Notes: a model not told the origin generated them from the letters alone. Counted from the first letter of the stretch, positions 53,598 through 62,095 are shown. The stretch is 64,000 nucleotides of DNA from Serratia nevei (GCF_037948395.1 NZ_CP149941.1:1-64000), one strand, 5' to 3'. A program made the numbers and translations.

Positions 53598-54392
53598 ATG
53601 ACATTTCCGAGCCTTCCAGGTCACCCGTTCGCGCCGTTGCCACTCGCCGGCGCCCCGGCGATGCCGGTGGCCATCGATTATCCGGCGGCGCTCGCGCTGC
53701 GCCAGATGGCGCTCGAGCACGGCGACTACCCGCAGTACCTGCTGGCTGTCGAGGTGATCGCCCTGCTCCACTATATTCCCGATCTGTATCAGCACAGCCT
53801 GATCGCCACGCTGTGGAACAGTGGCGCGCGCATCAACGAGGCGCTGGCGCTGACGCGGGCGCATTTTTCGCTGCAGGGCCCCTACCCTTATGTGTCGCTG
53901 GCGACGCTGAAGCAACGACAGGCCAGCGCCCAGCGCGGTGCCGGCGCGCCGCCGAAGAAGGAGCCGGTGCGCCGCCTGGTGCCCCTGTCCGATCCGCAGT
54001 ATGTCAACCTGCTGCACAGCCTGTTCGCTACCTTCAAAATCCCGCTGGCACCGCGCGACAAATCCGGTCGCGCATTGCCGGCAGAGCCCATCTGGCGCGT
54101 GACTGATCGCACCGTGCGCAGCTGGCTGAATGAGGCGGTGGCGCGTGCCGCGGCCGACGGGGTGCAGTTCTCCCTGCCGGTCTCGCCGAAAACGTTGCGT
54201 CACAGTTATGCCATGCACCTGTTGTACGGCGGCGTGCCGCTCAAGGTGCTGCAGGGGCTGATGGGGCACAAGAGTCTCAAGTCGACCGAGGTGTATACCA
54301 AGGTGTTCGCCCTGGATGTGGCGGCGCAGCAGCGCGTGCAATTCTCGATGCCGGGGGCAGAGGCGGTGGCGATCCTTAAAGGTCGGCGCTGA
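53598..54392 (+). CDS. resD: ResD-type tyrosine recombinase (plasmid multimer resolution)
   Basis: 264 aa. Catalytic-type blocks: NSGARINEALALTRAH (first Arg), TLRHSYAMHLLYGG (second Arg and His), LMGHKSLKSTEVYTKVFALD (nucleophile Tyr in STEVYTKVF). The FALDVAAQQRVQFSMP tail is as in ResD/D-protein of F and relatives. It resolves plasmid dimers. ATG at 53598 after CAGGAGG. Strong terminator at 54415. GC-rich backbone gene. Confidence 0.9.
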   Translation: MTFPSLPGHPFAPLPLAGAPAMPVAIDYPAALALRQMALEHGDYPQYLLAVEVIALLHYIPDLYQHSLIATLWNSGARINEALALTRAHFSLQGPYPYVSLATLKQRQASAQRGAGAPPKKEPVRRLVPLSDPQYVNLLHSLFATFKIPLAPRDKSGRALPAEPIWRVTDRTVRSWLNEAVARAAADGVQFSLPVSPKTLRHSYAMHLLYGGVPLKVLQGLMGHKSLKSTEVYTKVFALDVAAQQRVQFSMPGAEAVAILKGRR

Positions 54393-54414
54393 ATGACCGA
54401 TAGGAGAAACAGGC

Positions 54415-54446
54415 AGGCCGGTCAAATGACCGGCCTATTTTTTTCC
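54415..54446 (+). terminator. Terminator after resD
   Basis: Perfect 10-bp stem AGGCCGGTCA/TGACCGGCCT followed by a run of T. Confidence 0.9.
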
Positions 54447-54486
54447 CTGGTGTTTTCTGGCGTACTGCATGGTTGGTGTCTCAGAT

Positions 54487-54532
54487 GTTTAGTAACTCTA
54501 AACAAGTTTGATGTTAAGTGATGCTAAACATG
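54487..54532 (+). promoter_or_regulatory. Two palindromic operators before the XRE gene
   Basis: GTTTAG-TAACT-CTAAAC (54487-54503) and a second, imperfect ATGTTAAG-TGATG-CTAAACAT (54511-54531). Their shared half-site TGTTTAG/CTAAACA suggests binding by the small XRE protein encoded just downstream. Confidence 0.6.
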
Positions 54533-54560
54533 TCGTCAATCCCTTATCTGACGACAGCCT

Positions 54561-54815
54561 ATGGTTCCTCAACGACTGAAAGCCGCGCGCCGGCGAGCCG
54601 GACTCACCCAGGAAAAACTGGGGGTGCTGGCCGGTATCGATGAGTCCACCGCCCGCTCGCGGATCTCCCAGTATGAAAGCGGCACCTACACGCCGGCGTT
54701 CACGACGATGTGCGCTCTGGCACGCGTGTTGAACGTGCCGGAGTGCTATTTCTATATTCTGGATCAGGAATTTGCAGATAAGGTACTGGGATTATATGAT
54801 TCCGGGAGTATGTGA
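54561..54815 (+). CDS. Small XRE-family repressor-like protein, 84 aa
   Basis: HTH_3 domain over residues 4-62: RLKAARRRAGLTQEKLGVLAGIDESTARSRISQYESGTYTPAFTTMCALARVLNVP. This length and type are typical of autoregulating plasmid or phage regulators. Operator-like palindromes lie upstream. No partner toxin is adjacent; the next gene is the partition protein on the opposite strand. ATG 54561, ribosome site weak. Confidence 0.82.
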   Translation: MVPQRLKAARRRAGLTQEKLGVLAGIDESTARSRISQYESGTYTPAFTTMCALARVLNVPECYFYILDQEFADKVLGLYDSGSM

Positions 54816-54871
54816 ACTTATGCTCATTTGATTATGTAATCCCATGATTATAGCATCATGGGATTATTTGA

Positions 54872-55075
54872 TTATTCATTATCTTTCAGCCAGTTACTGA
54901 TTAGTTCTATAGTGATTTCGGTCATTTCTTTATCTTGCTTCATACAAGCCAGCTTAAACCTTTTATGCAGGTCTTCATCGATGTTCATCTGCAGCTTCTT
55001 TGTCAGTCCTTTTGGTGTCTGAATTGCATGCAAAGCCGTGTCCAGCTGCTTATGTTTTCCCAGTTTCATCTTCAT
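54872..55075 (-). CDS. RHH centromere-binding partition protein (ParG-like)
   Basis: 67 aa. C-terminal ribbon-helix-helix: [40 protein letters not shown]; basic N-terminal tail (KMKLGKHKQ), the plan of ParG/omega-type partners of small ParA proteins, which bind the centromere and stimulate ParA ATPase. Its ATG overlaps the parA stop (ATGA), so the two are translationally coupled. Expected to bind the 8-bp repeats upstream of parA. Confidence 0.85.
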   Translation of the reverse strand: MKMKLGKHKQLDTALHAIQTPKGLTKKLQMNIDEDLHKRFKLACMKQDKEMTEITIELISNWLKDNE

Positions 55076-55698
55076 TGGATCAGCTCCAGGATTTCTTTGG
55101 TCATTACATCAATTTCTCCTTTCGCCTGGCTGTCTGTCGTGTCGTAGACGGTGCCGCCATCCAACATGGTTCTGATGTATGCTTGCCTCTGGCCAGTCCC
55201 TGTTTTCAATGCCGGAATGCCAGTATCGGCAATGGACTCTTTGAGGACTTCAAGCATTTTTGCAGACGACACTTTTTTGGTTATCAGGAACCGGGCAGTT
55301 ATAGGTTGTAGATTCTGTCTCGCTTCAATAACAGCAATAATTGCGCTGCAGGCTGCAAAGTCTAACGGTGAAGGCGTTACCGGGATTAAAACGAGGTCGC
55401 TAACCATCACTGCAGCAGATGAGATTGCCGAAATTGCTGCAGCGCCATCAATGATGATGAAGTCATAACCTGTGAGCTGTTTCCGAACTGTGTAAACTTC
55501 CTTCTCGGAAGACGCTTCCGCCAGGTCGAACTTGCATTTATCTTCCTCATACCAGTTGGCAATACTTGCCTGTGGGTCAGTATCGACTACAACTACGCGG
55601 AATCCTTGTCTCGCCAGGCAGGTTGCAACGTTGATAGACGTCGTTGTCTTCCCGACCCCCCCTTTACCATTCAAAAATGAAATAACGTTAGTTTTCAT
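55072..55698 (-). CDS. parA: ParA partition ATPase (small, type Ib)
   Basis: 208 aa from ATG 55698 ([20 protein letters not shown]); a further ATG at 55710 is in frame. Deviant Walker A KGGVGKT at residues 12-18, Walker A' [11 protein letters not shown], Walker [13 protein letters not shown]. Lacks the N-terminal HTH of large ParA, hence type Ib, as in ParF. Works with the RHH protein to position plasmids at cell division. The upstream repeat block is the likely parS/operator. Confidence 0.93.
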   Translation of the reverse strand: MKTNVISFLNGKGGVGKTTTSINVATCLARQGFRVVVVDTDPQASIANWYEEDKCKFDLAEASSEKEVYTVRKQLTGYDFIIIDGAAAISAISSAAVMVSDLVLIPVTPSPLDFAACSAIIAVIEARQNLQPITARFLITKKVSSAKMLEVLKESIADTGIPALKTGTGQRQAYIRTMLDGGTVYDTTDSQAKGEIDVMTKEILELIQ

Positions 55699-55716
55699 AC
55701 ATAACCTCACTGTAGA

Positions 55717-55950
55717 GTAATCCTGTAATCCTGTAATCCTGTAATCCTGTAATCCTGTAATCCTGTAATCCTATAGTCCTCGGCGGATCTCCGATTAGAA
55801 TCACATAGTTATTTGATTATGTAAATATGTAATCACATGATTTTGTAATCCTGTAATCCTGTAATCCTGTAATTCTACCCTCCGCCTCTCCGTCATCTTG
55901 TAATCTTGTGATTCTGTAATCCTATGATTTTATGATTCTGTAATCTTTTA
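55717..55950. repeat. 8-bp repeat block, probable centromere (parS) and operator
   Basis: Seven perfect head-to-tail copies of GTAATCCT (55717-55772) plus one variant, then three perfect copies and one variant at 55845-55876, then scattered variants (GTAATCTT, GTGATTCT, ATGATTTT) to about 55947. Arrays of 7-8 bp steps are the binding sites of RHH partition proteins (as with omega heptads). It sits directly upstream of parA. Confidence 0.88.
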
Positions 55951-56073
55951 AGGCTATGGCCAAGAAACTCTGTGTTGCCGTTGTTTCCATTGCTGCGTCA
56001 CCCATTAACTCGCCGCGCCTAACATAGCCTCGCCTTAGTCTGCGGCAAGTATTCGCTACCGCCGGCTGCTTTA

Positions 56074-56160
56074 CCCGTTCGCACTCCCTCCGCGTTGTTC
56101 CAGTCGCTTGCGCATGCGGCTTCAGCAGCCGTACCTGCCTCATCCCTTGCCGGCGTGGCT
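56074..56160. repeat. Leading-region repeat element, copy A
   Basis: CCCGTTCGCACTCCCTCC (56074-56091) followed by AGTCGCTTGCGCATGCGGCTTCAGCAGCC: the core shared with copies at 57264, 60818, 62294 and 63449. It ends ~55 bp before the methylase-like gene. Confidence 0.7.
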
Positions 56161-56214
56161 AGTTCTTGCGCTATGGCGAGAAATGGGTTCTCGCCTCCAT
56201 AGGGAGACAACACC

Positions 56215-56985
56215 GTGAACAACCAACTTTCCTTCGATGCTTTTCTGACTACTGAAGCGCCAGTGAAAAATGAATCAAGAACCACGCCCAGTGAAGCCAG
56301 GAAACTATTTATCAAAACGTTCTCGTGCGTTGCTACTTACCATCGGCGCCTCGATGTTTTCCGCGACTTTATTCGGCTGGCTGCTAATGAACTTGACCTG
56401 GCACGCGTGCGATCGGAGGAGGGGAGGGAAGAGGCAATGCAGATTTGTAAACGGTATGAGGCTGCCGATTTAGAAAAGATGCAGCATTTGTTCTGTTTCC
56501 TGGTCGATGCGTTGGAAGCCGGAATGCATGACCTGTTGGGTGGAGTATTCATGGAACTGGAATTCGGCGCCGCATCAATGGGGCAGTTTTTCACGCCGCT
56601 TGAACTTTCGCGCTTGATGGCAAGGCTGACAATCGGAGAACACGTTAACGAGCTGAAGCAGCGACCGTTTATTACGTTGGATGAGCCGGCCAGCGGATCG
56701 GGAGGGATGGTGATCGCTGTGGCCGAGCACTTGTTAACGCAGGGCTATAACCCGCAGCAGCAGTTGTATATTCGTTGTACTGATATCGATCCGATGGCCG
56801 CCGATATGTGTTTTGTACAGCTCGCATTATTGGGGTTGCCTGCAACAGTTTATACCGGCAATACCTTATCCATGAGTATGTCGAAGGTTCGCCATACGCC
56901 GATTTATTACATTAATGGATGGGGTGAGAAACTTCGCTTGCTTGATATCGCAACTCGATTCCGAAAAGTGCTGCAAGCGGTTTAG
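56215..56985 (+). CDS. N6-adenine DNA methylase-like protein (type I HsdM-like fragment family)
   Basis: 256 aa, GTG start (56215) after GGGAGACAACACC. Shows the HsdM-type GQFFTPLELSRLMARL region and SAM motif I DEPASGSGGMVIAVAEHLL, then YIRCTDIDPMAADMCFVQLALLGLPATVYTGNTL. The catalytic NPPY motif expected after this is absent; the text goes to MSKVRHTPIYYINGWGEKLR and ends. Methylation activity is therefore doubtful. Such short Mtase-like proteins are frequent in plasmid leading regions, where they may counter restriction (inference). Confidence 0.82.
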   Translation: MNNQLSFDAFLTTEAPVKNESRTTPSEARKLFIKTFSCVATYHRRLDVFRDFIRLAANELDLARVRSEEGREEAMQICKRYEAADLEKMQHLFCFLVDALEAGMHDLLGGVFMELEFGAASMGQFFTPLELSRLMARLTIGEHVNELKQRPFITLDEPASGSGGMVIAVAEHLLTQGYNPQQQLYIRCTDIDPMAADMCFVQLALLGLPATVYTGNTLSMSMSKVRHTPIYYINGWGEKLRLLDIATRFRKVLQAV

Positions 56986-57065
56986 TTTTAGGGAAGGGGA
57001 GACAGTTCTCCCCTTTTTGCTATTGGTTTCCGGCGACGTTGAGTCGCCAAAAACCAACGATCGGT

Positions 57066-57425
57066 CGCTTGCAGCCGGCTTCGCCGGCGCCGCTCTCACT
57101 GCCCGGCCGCTAAGGCGGCCGTTCGCTAAGGCAGCCAGGCTAAAGGCCTGGCACTTTCTGGTGTATCCCCTCAGGCCCGGCATCCGCGCAGAGAGACTGT
57201 CCCCGTGACAGACGCTGAGCCGGGGCGCCGCCGGCACAAGGGTACGCGTTGCCGGCGTCCTCACCCGTTCGCACTCCCTTCCTCCCTGCGGTCGTCAGGT
57301 CGCTTGCGCTGCGGCCTGCGGCGCCGCCCTTGTACCGTCAGCTGATACCCCGTCTCGGTCTTGTTGTCACGGCGCCAGGCTCCCCGCGCCGGCGAAAGCC
57401 AAAAGGGGAATACACCAGAAAGAAG
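57066..57425. repeat. 360-bp direct repeat, copy 1
   Basis: Near-identical to 62096-62455 (offset 5030); only three differences seen, all at 57080-57083. Contains a hairpin-rich GC block (CGGCCGCTAAGGCGGCCG; CCAGGCTAAAGGCCTGG; the CCCGTTCGCACTC core at 57264) and ends 17 bp before the next start codon. It acts as the leader of the 167-aa gene. Open frames inside it are identical in both copies and probably not genes. Confidence 0.9.
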
Positions 57426-57442
57426 TCGAAACGGGAAGGTTT

Positions 57443-57946
57443 ATGACGAAGTTACTGAAAGAGTTTTTGGCCGAGCTGGCCATCAGCCAGAAGGCTAACA
57501 CGCTGCAGGACGAGCGTGCCGAGGACAATTTGGCCCGCATTTCATTGGCTGCAGAGGTTGTTTTGGCTTTCTTAGAGAGAGGTCCGGGTGACGAACGCGA
57601 CGTAGCGACGATTTTTGTAGATTTAATGGCCGATTTATTCCACTTGGGACACCGCCTGCACATGGCTGGCTTTTATGCCGATTTTCCATTATGGCGGCAG
57701 TCTGTATTACTCACCGCCATGGGCCATTTTGACGCTGAAATTACCGAGTGTTCAGAGGTTGAGGCAAATCATCCTCATGCGGCTTTCGCATTGCTGTCGT
57801 TCCTAAACAGTCGTAAGCAACCTGAGCAACACACCAGCGTATCGGCACGCCTACTTGCGACCGAACTGGTCATGATGAATACCCGCCTTGAATCGTTACC
57901 GAAAGCTAATGCACTGGCCGCAGTCATCGCCGAAATCTACAAGTAA
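57443..57946 (+). CDS. Hypothetical leading-region protein, 167 aa
   Basis: Not recognised. All-helical, acidic (EVVLAFLERGPGDERDVATIFVDLMADLFHLGHRLHMAGFYADF), possibly an alpha-hairpin bundle. GGAAGG precedes ATG 57443. It is driven from copy 1 of the 360-bp repeat and followed at 47 bp by the DUF3085 gene. Confidence 0.65.
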   Translation: MTKLLKEFLAELAISQKANTLQDERAEDNLARISLAAEVVLAFLERGPGDERDVATIFVDLMADLFHLGHRLHMAGFYADFPLWRQSVLLTAMGHFDAEITECSEVEANHPHAAFALLSFLNSRKQPEQHTSVSARLLATELVMMNTRLESLPKANALAAVIAEIYK

Positions 57947-57992
57947 TCATTCGGGCGGTGAGCATGCCGCCCTGTTTAATTAGGGTATCAAT

Positions 57993-58334
57993 ATGAATAA
58001 TAAGATTTATTTTAAGGGTAAAAAGACAATTGAGGTGATCACTCATGCGCGTCAACGCGGGTGTGATGTGCTGTTGATCAAGGATGAGGGGGTGTATTTG
58101 ATGGCGGCATCGCATGCCAAAGGAAAGCGATTACTGGCCTATGCGGAAGGGTTGGATCCGACGACCCGTGACAGTAGCGATGTGTTTGATGACGCCTGCC
58201 GATTATGTGGCGGCGACGACTTTATGGAGCGGATCCCGTCGGACGACCCGACCTTTGACCATATGCTGGAGAAACAAGGTCATCTTGAGTTTCTCATTAC
58301 ACAAACCGAGTTCTGTATGACGTCTGTGGGTTAA
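57993..58334 (+). CDS. DUF3085-like protein, 113 aa
   Basis: KGKRLLAYAEGLDPTTRDSSDVFDDACRLCGGDDFMERIP matches the DUF3085 pattern (A-Y-A-x-G, then a conserved (I/L)CGGDDF), a small protein of plasmid and phage genomes with unknown role. The two Cys (CRLC) could bind metal. Same direction as its neighbours. Confidence 0.65.
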   Translation: MNNKIYFKGKKTIEVITHARQRGCDVLLIKDEGVYLMAASHAKGKRLLAYAEGLDPTTRDSSDVFDDACRLCGGDDFMERIPSDDPTFDHMLEKQGHLEFLITQTEFCMTSVG

Positions 58335-58383
58335 AAGCAATGCCCGACTCGCATTCATGATTGTGACGCGGTGAGGAAAAACC

Positions 58384-58576
58384 CCTCTTGATACTCAATA
58401 TGGGTATCAAGAGGGCCAGCTGGAGCATTCTTCAAAAATAAAGCTACTCAGTTTGATGCGTAACATAATGAACTGATGTGATAAAAACTCGTATTGAGTA
58501 TATTAATTTACTCGGAATGAGTAATTATTGCTTGATGCGATCTCTGGTTTACTTATAATGATACTCAAATTGAGTA
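58384..58576. promoter_or_regulatory. parC: parC-type centromere upstream of parM
   Basis: Five sites related to the palindrome TACTC-N5-GAGTA: 58392-58406 (arms diverged), 58445-58459 (one arm), 58487-58500, 58509-58523 and 58562-58576, the last two being the best. The first lies inside a perfect 11-bp hairpin CCTCTTGATAC/GTATCAAGAGG (58384-58414). Expected binding sites of the ParR-like protein, doubling as the operon operator. Confidence 0.75.
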
Positions 58577-58592
58577 ACTAAAGGGTTGTGAA

Positions 58593-59567
58593 ATGCATAT
58601 TTGCTGTGATGATGGTTCTACCAATGTGAAGCTGGCCTGGTATGTGGCGGGGGATTTGCATACGACCCTATCGCCTAATTCTTTCCGTCCAGGATGGAAA
58701 GTCGACGGCATCGGCAGCCGTCGCACGTACAACTATTCCGTTGAGGGTCTGAAGTACACCTTTGACGATGTTAGCCAGCAGGCGATCAGCACGACCAATA
58801 TTGAGTATCAGTACGGTGATACCAATCTGCTCGCGGTTCACCATGCCTTGCTAAACAGTGGCATTGAGCCACAATCGGTTAAGCTGACCGTCACATTGCC
58901 AATCAGCGAGTTCTATACCGATGACTGTCAGAAAAACACAGTCAATATTCAGCGAAAAATCGACAACCTGCTTCGACCTGTGACGTTGAATAAGGGAGAA
59001 GCTTTTACGGTGACAGCAGTTGAAGTGATGCCTGAATCCCTACCCGCGGTGTTTTCTCTCTTGGTCCAGGAGAATGTTGGGGCGCTGGAAACGTCGCTGG
59101 TTATCGATTTGGGTGGAACAACGCTTGATGCTGGGGTGATCGTCGGCCAATTCGACGATGTGACGGCGATCCACGGTAATCCTACCCTGGGTGTTTCTAT
59201 AGTGACGCAGGCAGCTCTAACTGCGCTGCGTATGGCGGACAGCGATACGAGCGCCTATGTGGCGGATACGGTGATCCAACGTCGTCACGATCGGGCCTTT
59301 TTGTCACAGCTGATTAATGATGCTTCCCGGGTTGATGACGTAATCGCCGCGATAGAGCACGGCATCACTCGGCTTGGCGATCGCGTGGTGAACGAACTGG
59401 CGCGATTCCGCCACGTTAACCGGGTTTGGCTGGTAGGTGGGGGCGCTCCGCTGATAGAATCCGCAGTCAGAAAAGCCTGGAAACTGCCGGCGGAACGTAT
59501 AACGTTGGTCGAAAACCCGCAAATGGCGCTGGCGAGCGAAATGGCATTGTATAAACAAGAGGGATAA
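58593..59567 (+). CDS. parM: ParM/StbA actin-like partition ATPase
   Basis: 324 aa. Actin-fold phosphate loops: CCDDGSTNVKLAW (residues 4-16) and LVIDLGGTTLDAGVI (~168); adenosine region VWLVGGGAPLIESAVRK. It forms filaments that push sister plasmids apart when capped by ParR bound to parC. Start ATG 58593 after AAAGGGTTGTGAA. Partner parR follows after 2 bp. Confidence 0.93.
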   Translation: MHICCDDGSTNVKLAWYVAGDLHTTLSPNSFRPGWKVDGIGSRRTYNYSVEGLKYTFDDVSQQAISTTNIEYQYGDTNLLAVHHALLNSGIEPQSVKLTVTLPISEFYTDDCQKNTVNIQRKIDNLLRPVTLNKGEAFTVTAVEVMPESLPAVFSLLVQENVGALETSLVIDLGGTTLDAGVIVGQFDDVTAIHGNPTLGVSIVTQAALTALRMADSDTSAYVADTVIQRRHDRAFLSQLINDASRVDDVIAAIEHGITRLGDRVVNELARFRHVNRVWLVGGGAPLIESAVRKAWKLPAERITLVENPQMALASEMALYKQEG

Positions 59568-59569
59568 CC

Positions 59570-59974
59570 GTGAGCGAAAACAGCAGTGATACCCGCCGAA
59601 AATTTACCAGCTATTTGCAGCTGGACTGCGAAGCAGATCGCCAGGCTCTGAATGTGGTTGAATCCATTTCGCAGCGAGTACGCGGGGATTTTCTGCGTAA
59701 TGCCATCATCACAACGGCGGCATTACATCAGCTCGATTCACGATTACCTGTTTTGTTGGCCACGATGTACAACGGCCAGTTGACCAGTGAGCAACTGGTC
59801 AACCTGGTCAGTCAAACAACCGGCTGGAAACCCGAAATGGCCGCGATCCGCGACGTGGTTATGGCGTTGTCGGGTGATAATTGTCGATTGGTGGATCCGG
59901 TTGAACCTGTACAACAGCGTAACGAATCGGGGCCCCTGGATGAGGTTCGCAAGAAATTGGATAAATTGCTCTAA
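59570..59974 (+). CDS. parR: ParR/StbB centromere-binding protein
   Basis: 134 aa, GTG start at 59570. An N-terminal half with RKFTSYLQLDCEADRQALNVVESI, compatible with an RHH-like DNA-binding dimer, and a Glu/Lys-rich tail (ESGPLDEVRKKLDKLL) that in ParR engages ParM. Identified mainly by position behind parM and by size. Confidence 0.8.
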   Translation: MSENSSDTRRKFTSYLQLDCEADRQALNVVESISQRVRGDFLRNAIITTAALHQLDSRLPVLLATMYNGQLTSEQLVNLVSQTTGWKPEMAAIRDVVMALSGDNCRLVDPVEPVQQRNESGPLDEVRKKLDKLL

Positions 59975-60054
59975 GGGGCAATTATTGCCGGTTTATCTGC
60001 TTTTTTATCTCATTTAGGGGGCAAAAATTGCCTGTTTTTTAAGGGGGGCAATTC
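59975..60054 (+). promoter_or_regulatory. Three GGGGCAAT-type operators before the double-HTH gene
   Basis: GGGGCAATTATTGCC (59975-59989), GGGGGCAAAAATTGCC (60017-60032) and a half site GGGGGGCAATTC (60043-60054) ending at the ATG. They are palindromic (GGCAAT/ATTGCC) and about 42 bp then 26 bp apart. Likely autoregulation by the downstream protein. Confidence 0.65.
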
Positions 60055-60612
60055 ATGGATGTTTTTGAGTTGAGATTATGGCGCGCCGGCCAATACTTTT
60101 CGCTGTCTGAGGTGCGTTCGCTACGCCTTGGAAGCCATTGGCGGCAAGAGGATGCCGCCAATGCTCTGGGGGTGTCAGAACGGACTTATCGGACCTATGA
60201 AAATAGTGGCGTGTCCCGAACAGCTCGCCTGGGGATCCAGACACTGATGCTGGTCCGCTTGTTTCCCGATTTGCGTCGAATGGAGCAACCGCAAATCGTT
60301 TTGCAACTGCAGGCGCTAACGCGCCATGATCAGACAACACCCCAGTCCAGGGGCGCGGTATCGCATATTATGCCTTCTGCAGGTATGAAGGCATGGCGAG
60401 GGGCGCTGGGTTGGACGCAAAAGCAGACCGCGGATTACCTTGGGGTTTCGCTTCGGACCGTCAAGAACTATGAGCAAGGGGTTTTGCCGCGTCGACTGAT
60501 GTTGGCCGCACAGGCTGTTACGCTGGTAACGTTATTGCCGGTCTGGGCAACCTATCCGTCAGCCAGGTTACTGCAGGTTCTGGAGCAACTGGTTAATATT
60601 GAAGTGAAATAA
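60055..60612 (+). CDS. Protein with two tandem HTH domains, 185 aa
   Basis: Two Cro/C1-like HTH units: residues ~18-53 (LSEVRSLRLGSHWRQEDAANALGVSERTYRTYENSGV) and ~108-143 (MKAWRGALGWTQKQTADYLGVSLRTVKNYEQGVLPR), linked by a 50-residue spacer; each is followed by a similar L-x-x-Q-(T/A)-x-x-L-V-x-L-(F/L)-P helix, so the protein is an internal duplication. A monomer could read a palindrome by itself. Operator copies lie upstream. Role unknown; probably a regulator of the leading-region genes. Confidence 0.8.
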   Translation: MDVFELRLWRAGQYFSLSEVRSLRLGSHWRQEDAANALGVSERTYRTYENSGVSRTARLGIQTLMLVRLFPDLRRMEQPQIVLQLQALTRHDQTTPQSRGAVSHIMPSAGMKAWRGALGWTQKQTADYLGVSLRTVKNYEQGVLPRRLMLAAQAVTLVTLLPVWATYPSARLLQVLEQLVNIEVK

Positions 60613-60817
60613 CACCCTGTTTATGGTGGCCAATTCTGGCCACTCAAAGGATCCCCGGCCTTGCCGGGGCCCCATCTTTGACTTCAACTTCTGCTGTTTG
60701 TATTTTTCCGCCCTACGGGCGGGGATCTAAATGGTATGTCGTCGCCTGGGCTTACGCCGTAGCCCGAACGTAGCCGTGCCGCTGCGCATGCAAGGGTACG
60801 CGTTGCCCATATCCTCA

Positions 60818-60870
60818 CCCGTTCGCACTCACTCTCTCCCTGCTGTCGCTCGTTCGCTTGCGCATGCGGC
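60818..60870. repeat. Leading-region repeat element, copy C
   Basis: Core CCCGTTCGCACTC (60818-60830) followed by TTCGCTTGCGCATGCGGC, preceded by CAAGGGTACGCGTTGCC as in the 360-bp repeats. It lies ~200 bp before the stbDE operon. Confidence 0.7.
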
Positions 60871-60995
60871 TTGCGGTAGCGCAGCAATGTTTCGGGGAAA
60901 TCGGTCAGCGCGCCTGGGAGCATGCACGTTACAGACTGGCGTTCGAGTTGGCGGTGGAGTATTCGTACAACTGACCTGCTGGACGATATTTTATC

Positions 60996-61055
60996 AAAAA
61001 GACCTGTTAACAGGTCTTTTTGGTGGTATAATAAGACCTGTTAAGCGGTCTTATT
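60996..61055 (+). promoter_or_regulatory. Promoter and operators of the StbDE module
   Basis: Perfect 26-bp palindrome AAAAAGACCTG-TTAA-CAGGTCTTTTT (60996-61021) and a second repeat AATAAGACC/GGTCTTATT (61030-61055) sharing AAGACCTGTTAA. A -10 TATAAT lies between (61027-61032). Typical of antitoxin autorepression. Confidence 0.8.
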
Positions 61056-61069
61056 AAGTCGAGGATACC

Positions 61070-61321
61070 ATGCCAAATATCATTCTGAGTGACACAAGCG
61101 CGAGCATCAGCGAGCTGAAGAAAAACCCTATGGAAACCGTTGGCGCCGGCGCCGGTTTTCCGGTGGCCATACTGAACCGCAATAAGCCAGAATTTTATTG
61201 CGTGCCGGCGGCGCTCTACGAGCAAATGCTCGATGCCCTCGATGATCAGGAGCTGGTCAAATTAGTTAATGAGCGCCGCAGCGAGGTACTGGTTGACTTC
61301 GATCTGGATCAGTTCGCATGA
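61070..61321 (+). CDS. stbD: StbD-type antitoxin (Phd/YefM fold)
   Basis: 83 aa. The start PNIILSDTSASISELKKNPMETVGAGAGFPVAILNRNKPEFYCVPAALYEQML is that of StbD antitoxins, which bind operator DNA with the N-terminus and neutralise the RelE-type toxin with the C-terminus. AGGA precedes ATG 61070. Four-base overlap with the toxin gene. Stabilises the plasmid by post-segregational killing (family knowledge). Confidence 0.9.
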   Translation: MPNIILSDTSASISELKKNPMETVGAGAGFPVAILNRNKPEFYCVPAALYEQMLDALDDQELVKLVNERRSEVLVDFDLDQFA

Positions 61322-61605
61322 CGTATACGGTCAAATTTCGTGAGTCGGCTCTGAAAGAGTGGGGCAAGCTCGACAAGGCGCTGCAGCAGCAGTTCGCCAA
61401 AAAGCTGAAAAAATGCTGCGAGAACCCGCATATACCTTCGGCAAAACTACGGGGGATGCCGGGGTGTTACAAAATCAAGCTGCGCGCATCGGGTTTTCGT
61501 CTGGTTTATGAAGTGATCGACGATTGCCTGATTATCGCGGTGGTTGCCGTCGGCAAACGTGAGCGCGGCGATGTGTACCAGTTGGCCAGCGAACGTCTGA
61601 AATGA
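61318..61605 (+). CDS. stbE: StbE/RelE-type toxin
   Basis: 95 aa. RelE-fold text: YTVKFRESALKEWGKLDKALQQQFAKKLKKCCENPHIPSAKLRGMPGCYKIKLRASGFRLVYEVIDDCLIIAVVAVGKRERGDVYQLA. Contains the basic and Arg/Tyr residues (KLRxSGFRLVYEV, GKRER) used for ribosome-dependent mRNA cleavage. ATG overlaps the stbD stop. Confidence 0.92.
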   Translation: MTYTVKFRESALKEWGKLDKALQQQFAKKLKKCCENPHIPSAKLRGMPGCYKIKLRASGFRLVYEVIDDCLIIAVVAVGKRERGDVYQLASERLK

Positions 61606-61671
61606 AACAGGGCGCAGGCCGTAGGCTTGCGATAAATATAAAAGTCATTGGAATATAAAGGATTTATTTGA

Positions 61672-61899
61672 ATGATAGTCGCAAAACCGATCTCGAGCAA
61701 AGAACCAGACCTGTTGGTAGGAAATGAACACAAAACACTCATAATCAAGGATTTATCCGGCGTTGTACTGGCAAGCTTCAAGCCTGATGGCGCTGGCTGG
61801 ACGCATGACCAATTGCTGGCCATTGATATCCACAGCATGGCGCCAGAGGGATGGGATGCCTACCTGGCTGATGATTGGATAGGCAGTTCAGAAATATAA
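61672..61899 (+). CDS. Hypothetical protein, 75 aa
   Basis: Not recognised. ATG 61672 after AAAGGATTTATTTGA. Short soluble protein (LSGVVLASFKPDGAGWTHDQLLAIDIHSMAPEGWDAYLADDW). About 65 bp behind stbE; may ride on that transcript. Confidence 0.5.
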   Translation: MIVAKPISSKEPDLLVGNEHKTLIIKDLSGVVLASFKPDGAGWTHDQLLAIDIHSMAPEGWDAYLADDWIGSSEI

Positions 61900-62095
61900 A
61901 CTTGCAACAAGTCGCTCTCGGAACACCTTTCTTGTAACTCTTGTGAGCTTCCTCCGGTGGCTGGCCGCACACGTCCAGCCATCAGCCCAACTCAACTAGC
62001 CGCCCGCCTGCGGTCGCCAAGTCTCGCCGAACCCGCGTTGCGGTTTCGGGCCAGTCGGCTATGGTCTGAAAGCCAACTGCAAGATCAAAGACTAG

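Noticed and set aside
55717..55950. CRISPR array
   Set aside because: The units are 8 bp, contiguous and without spacers; it is a partition-type repeat block.
57249..57446. 65-aa frame inside the 360-bp repeat (also at 62279)
   Set aside because: Present in both copies only because the DNA is repeated; biased Arg/Pro text and no ribosome site suggest structure-driven DNA, not coding.
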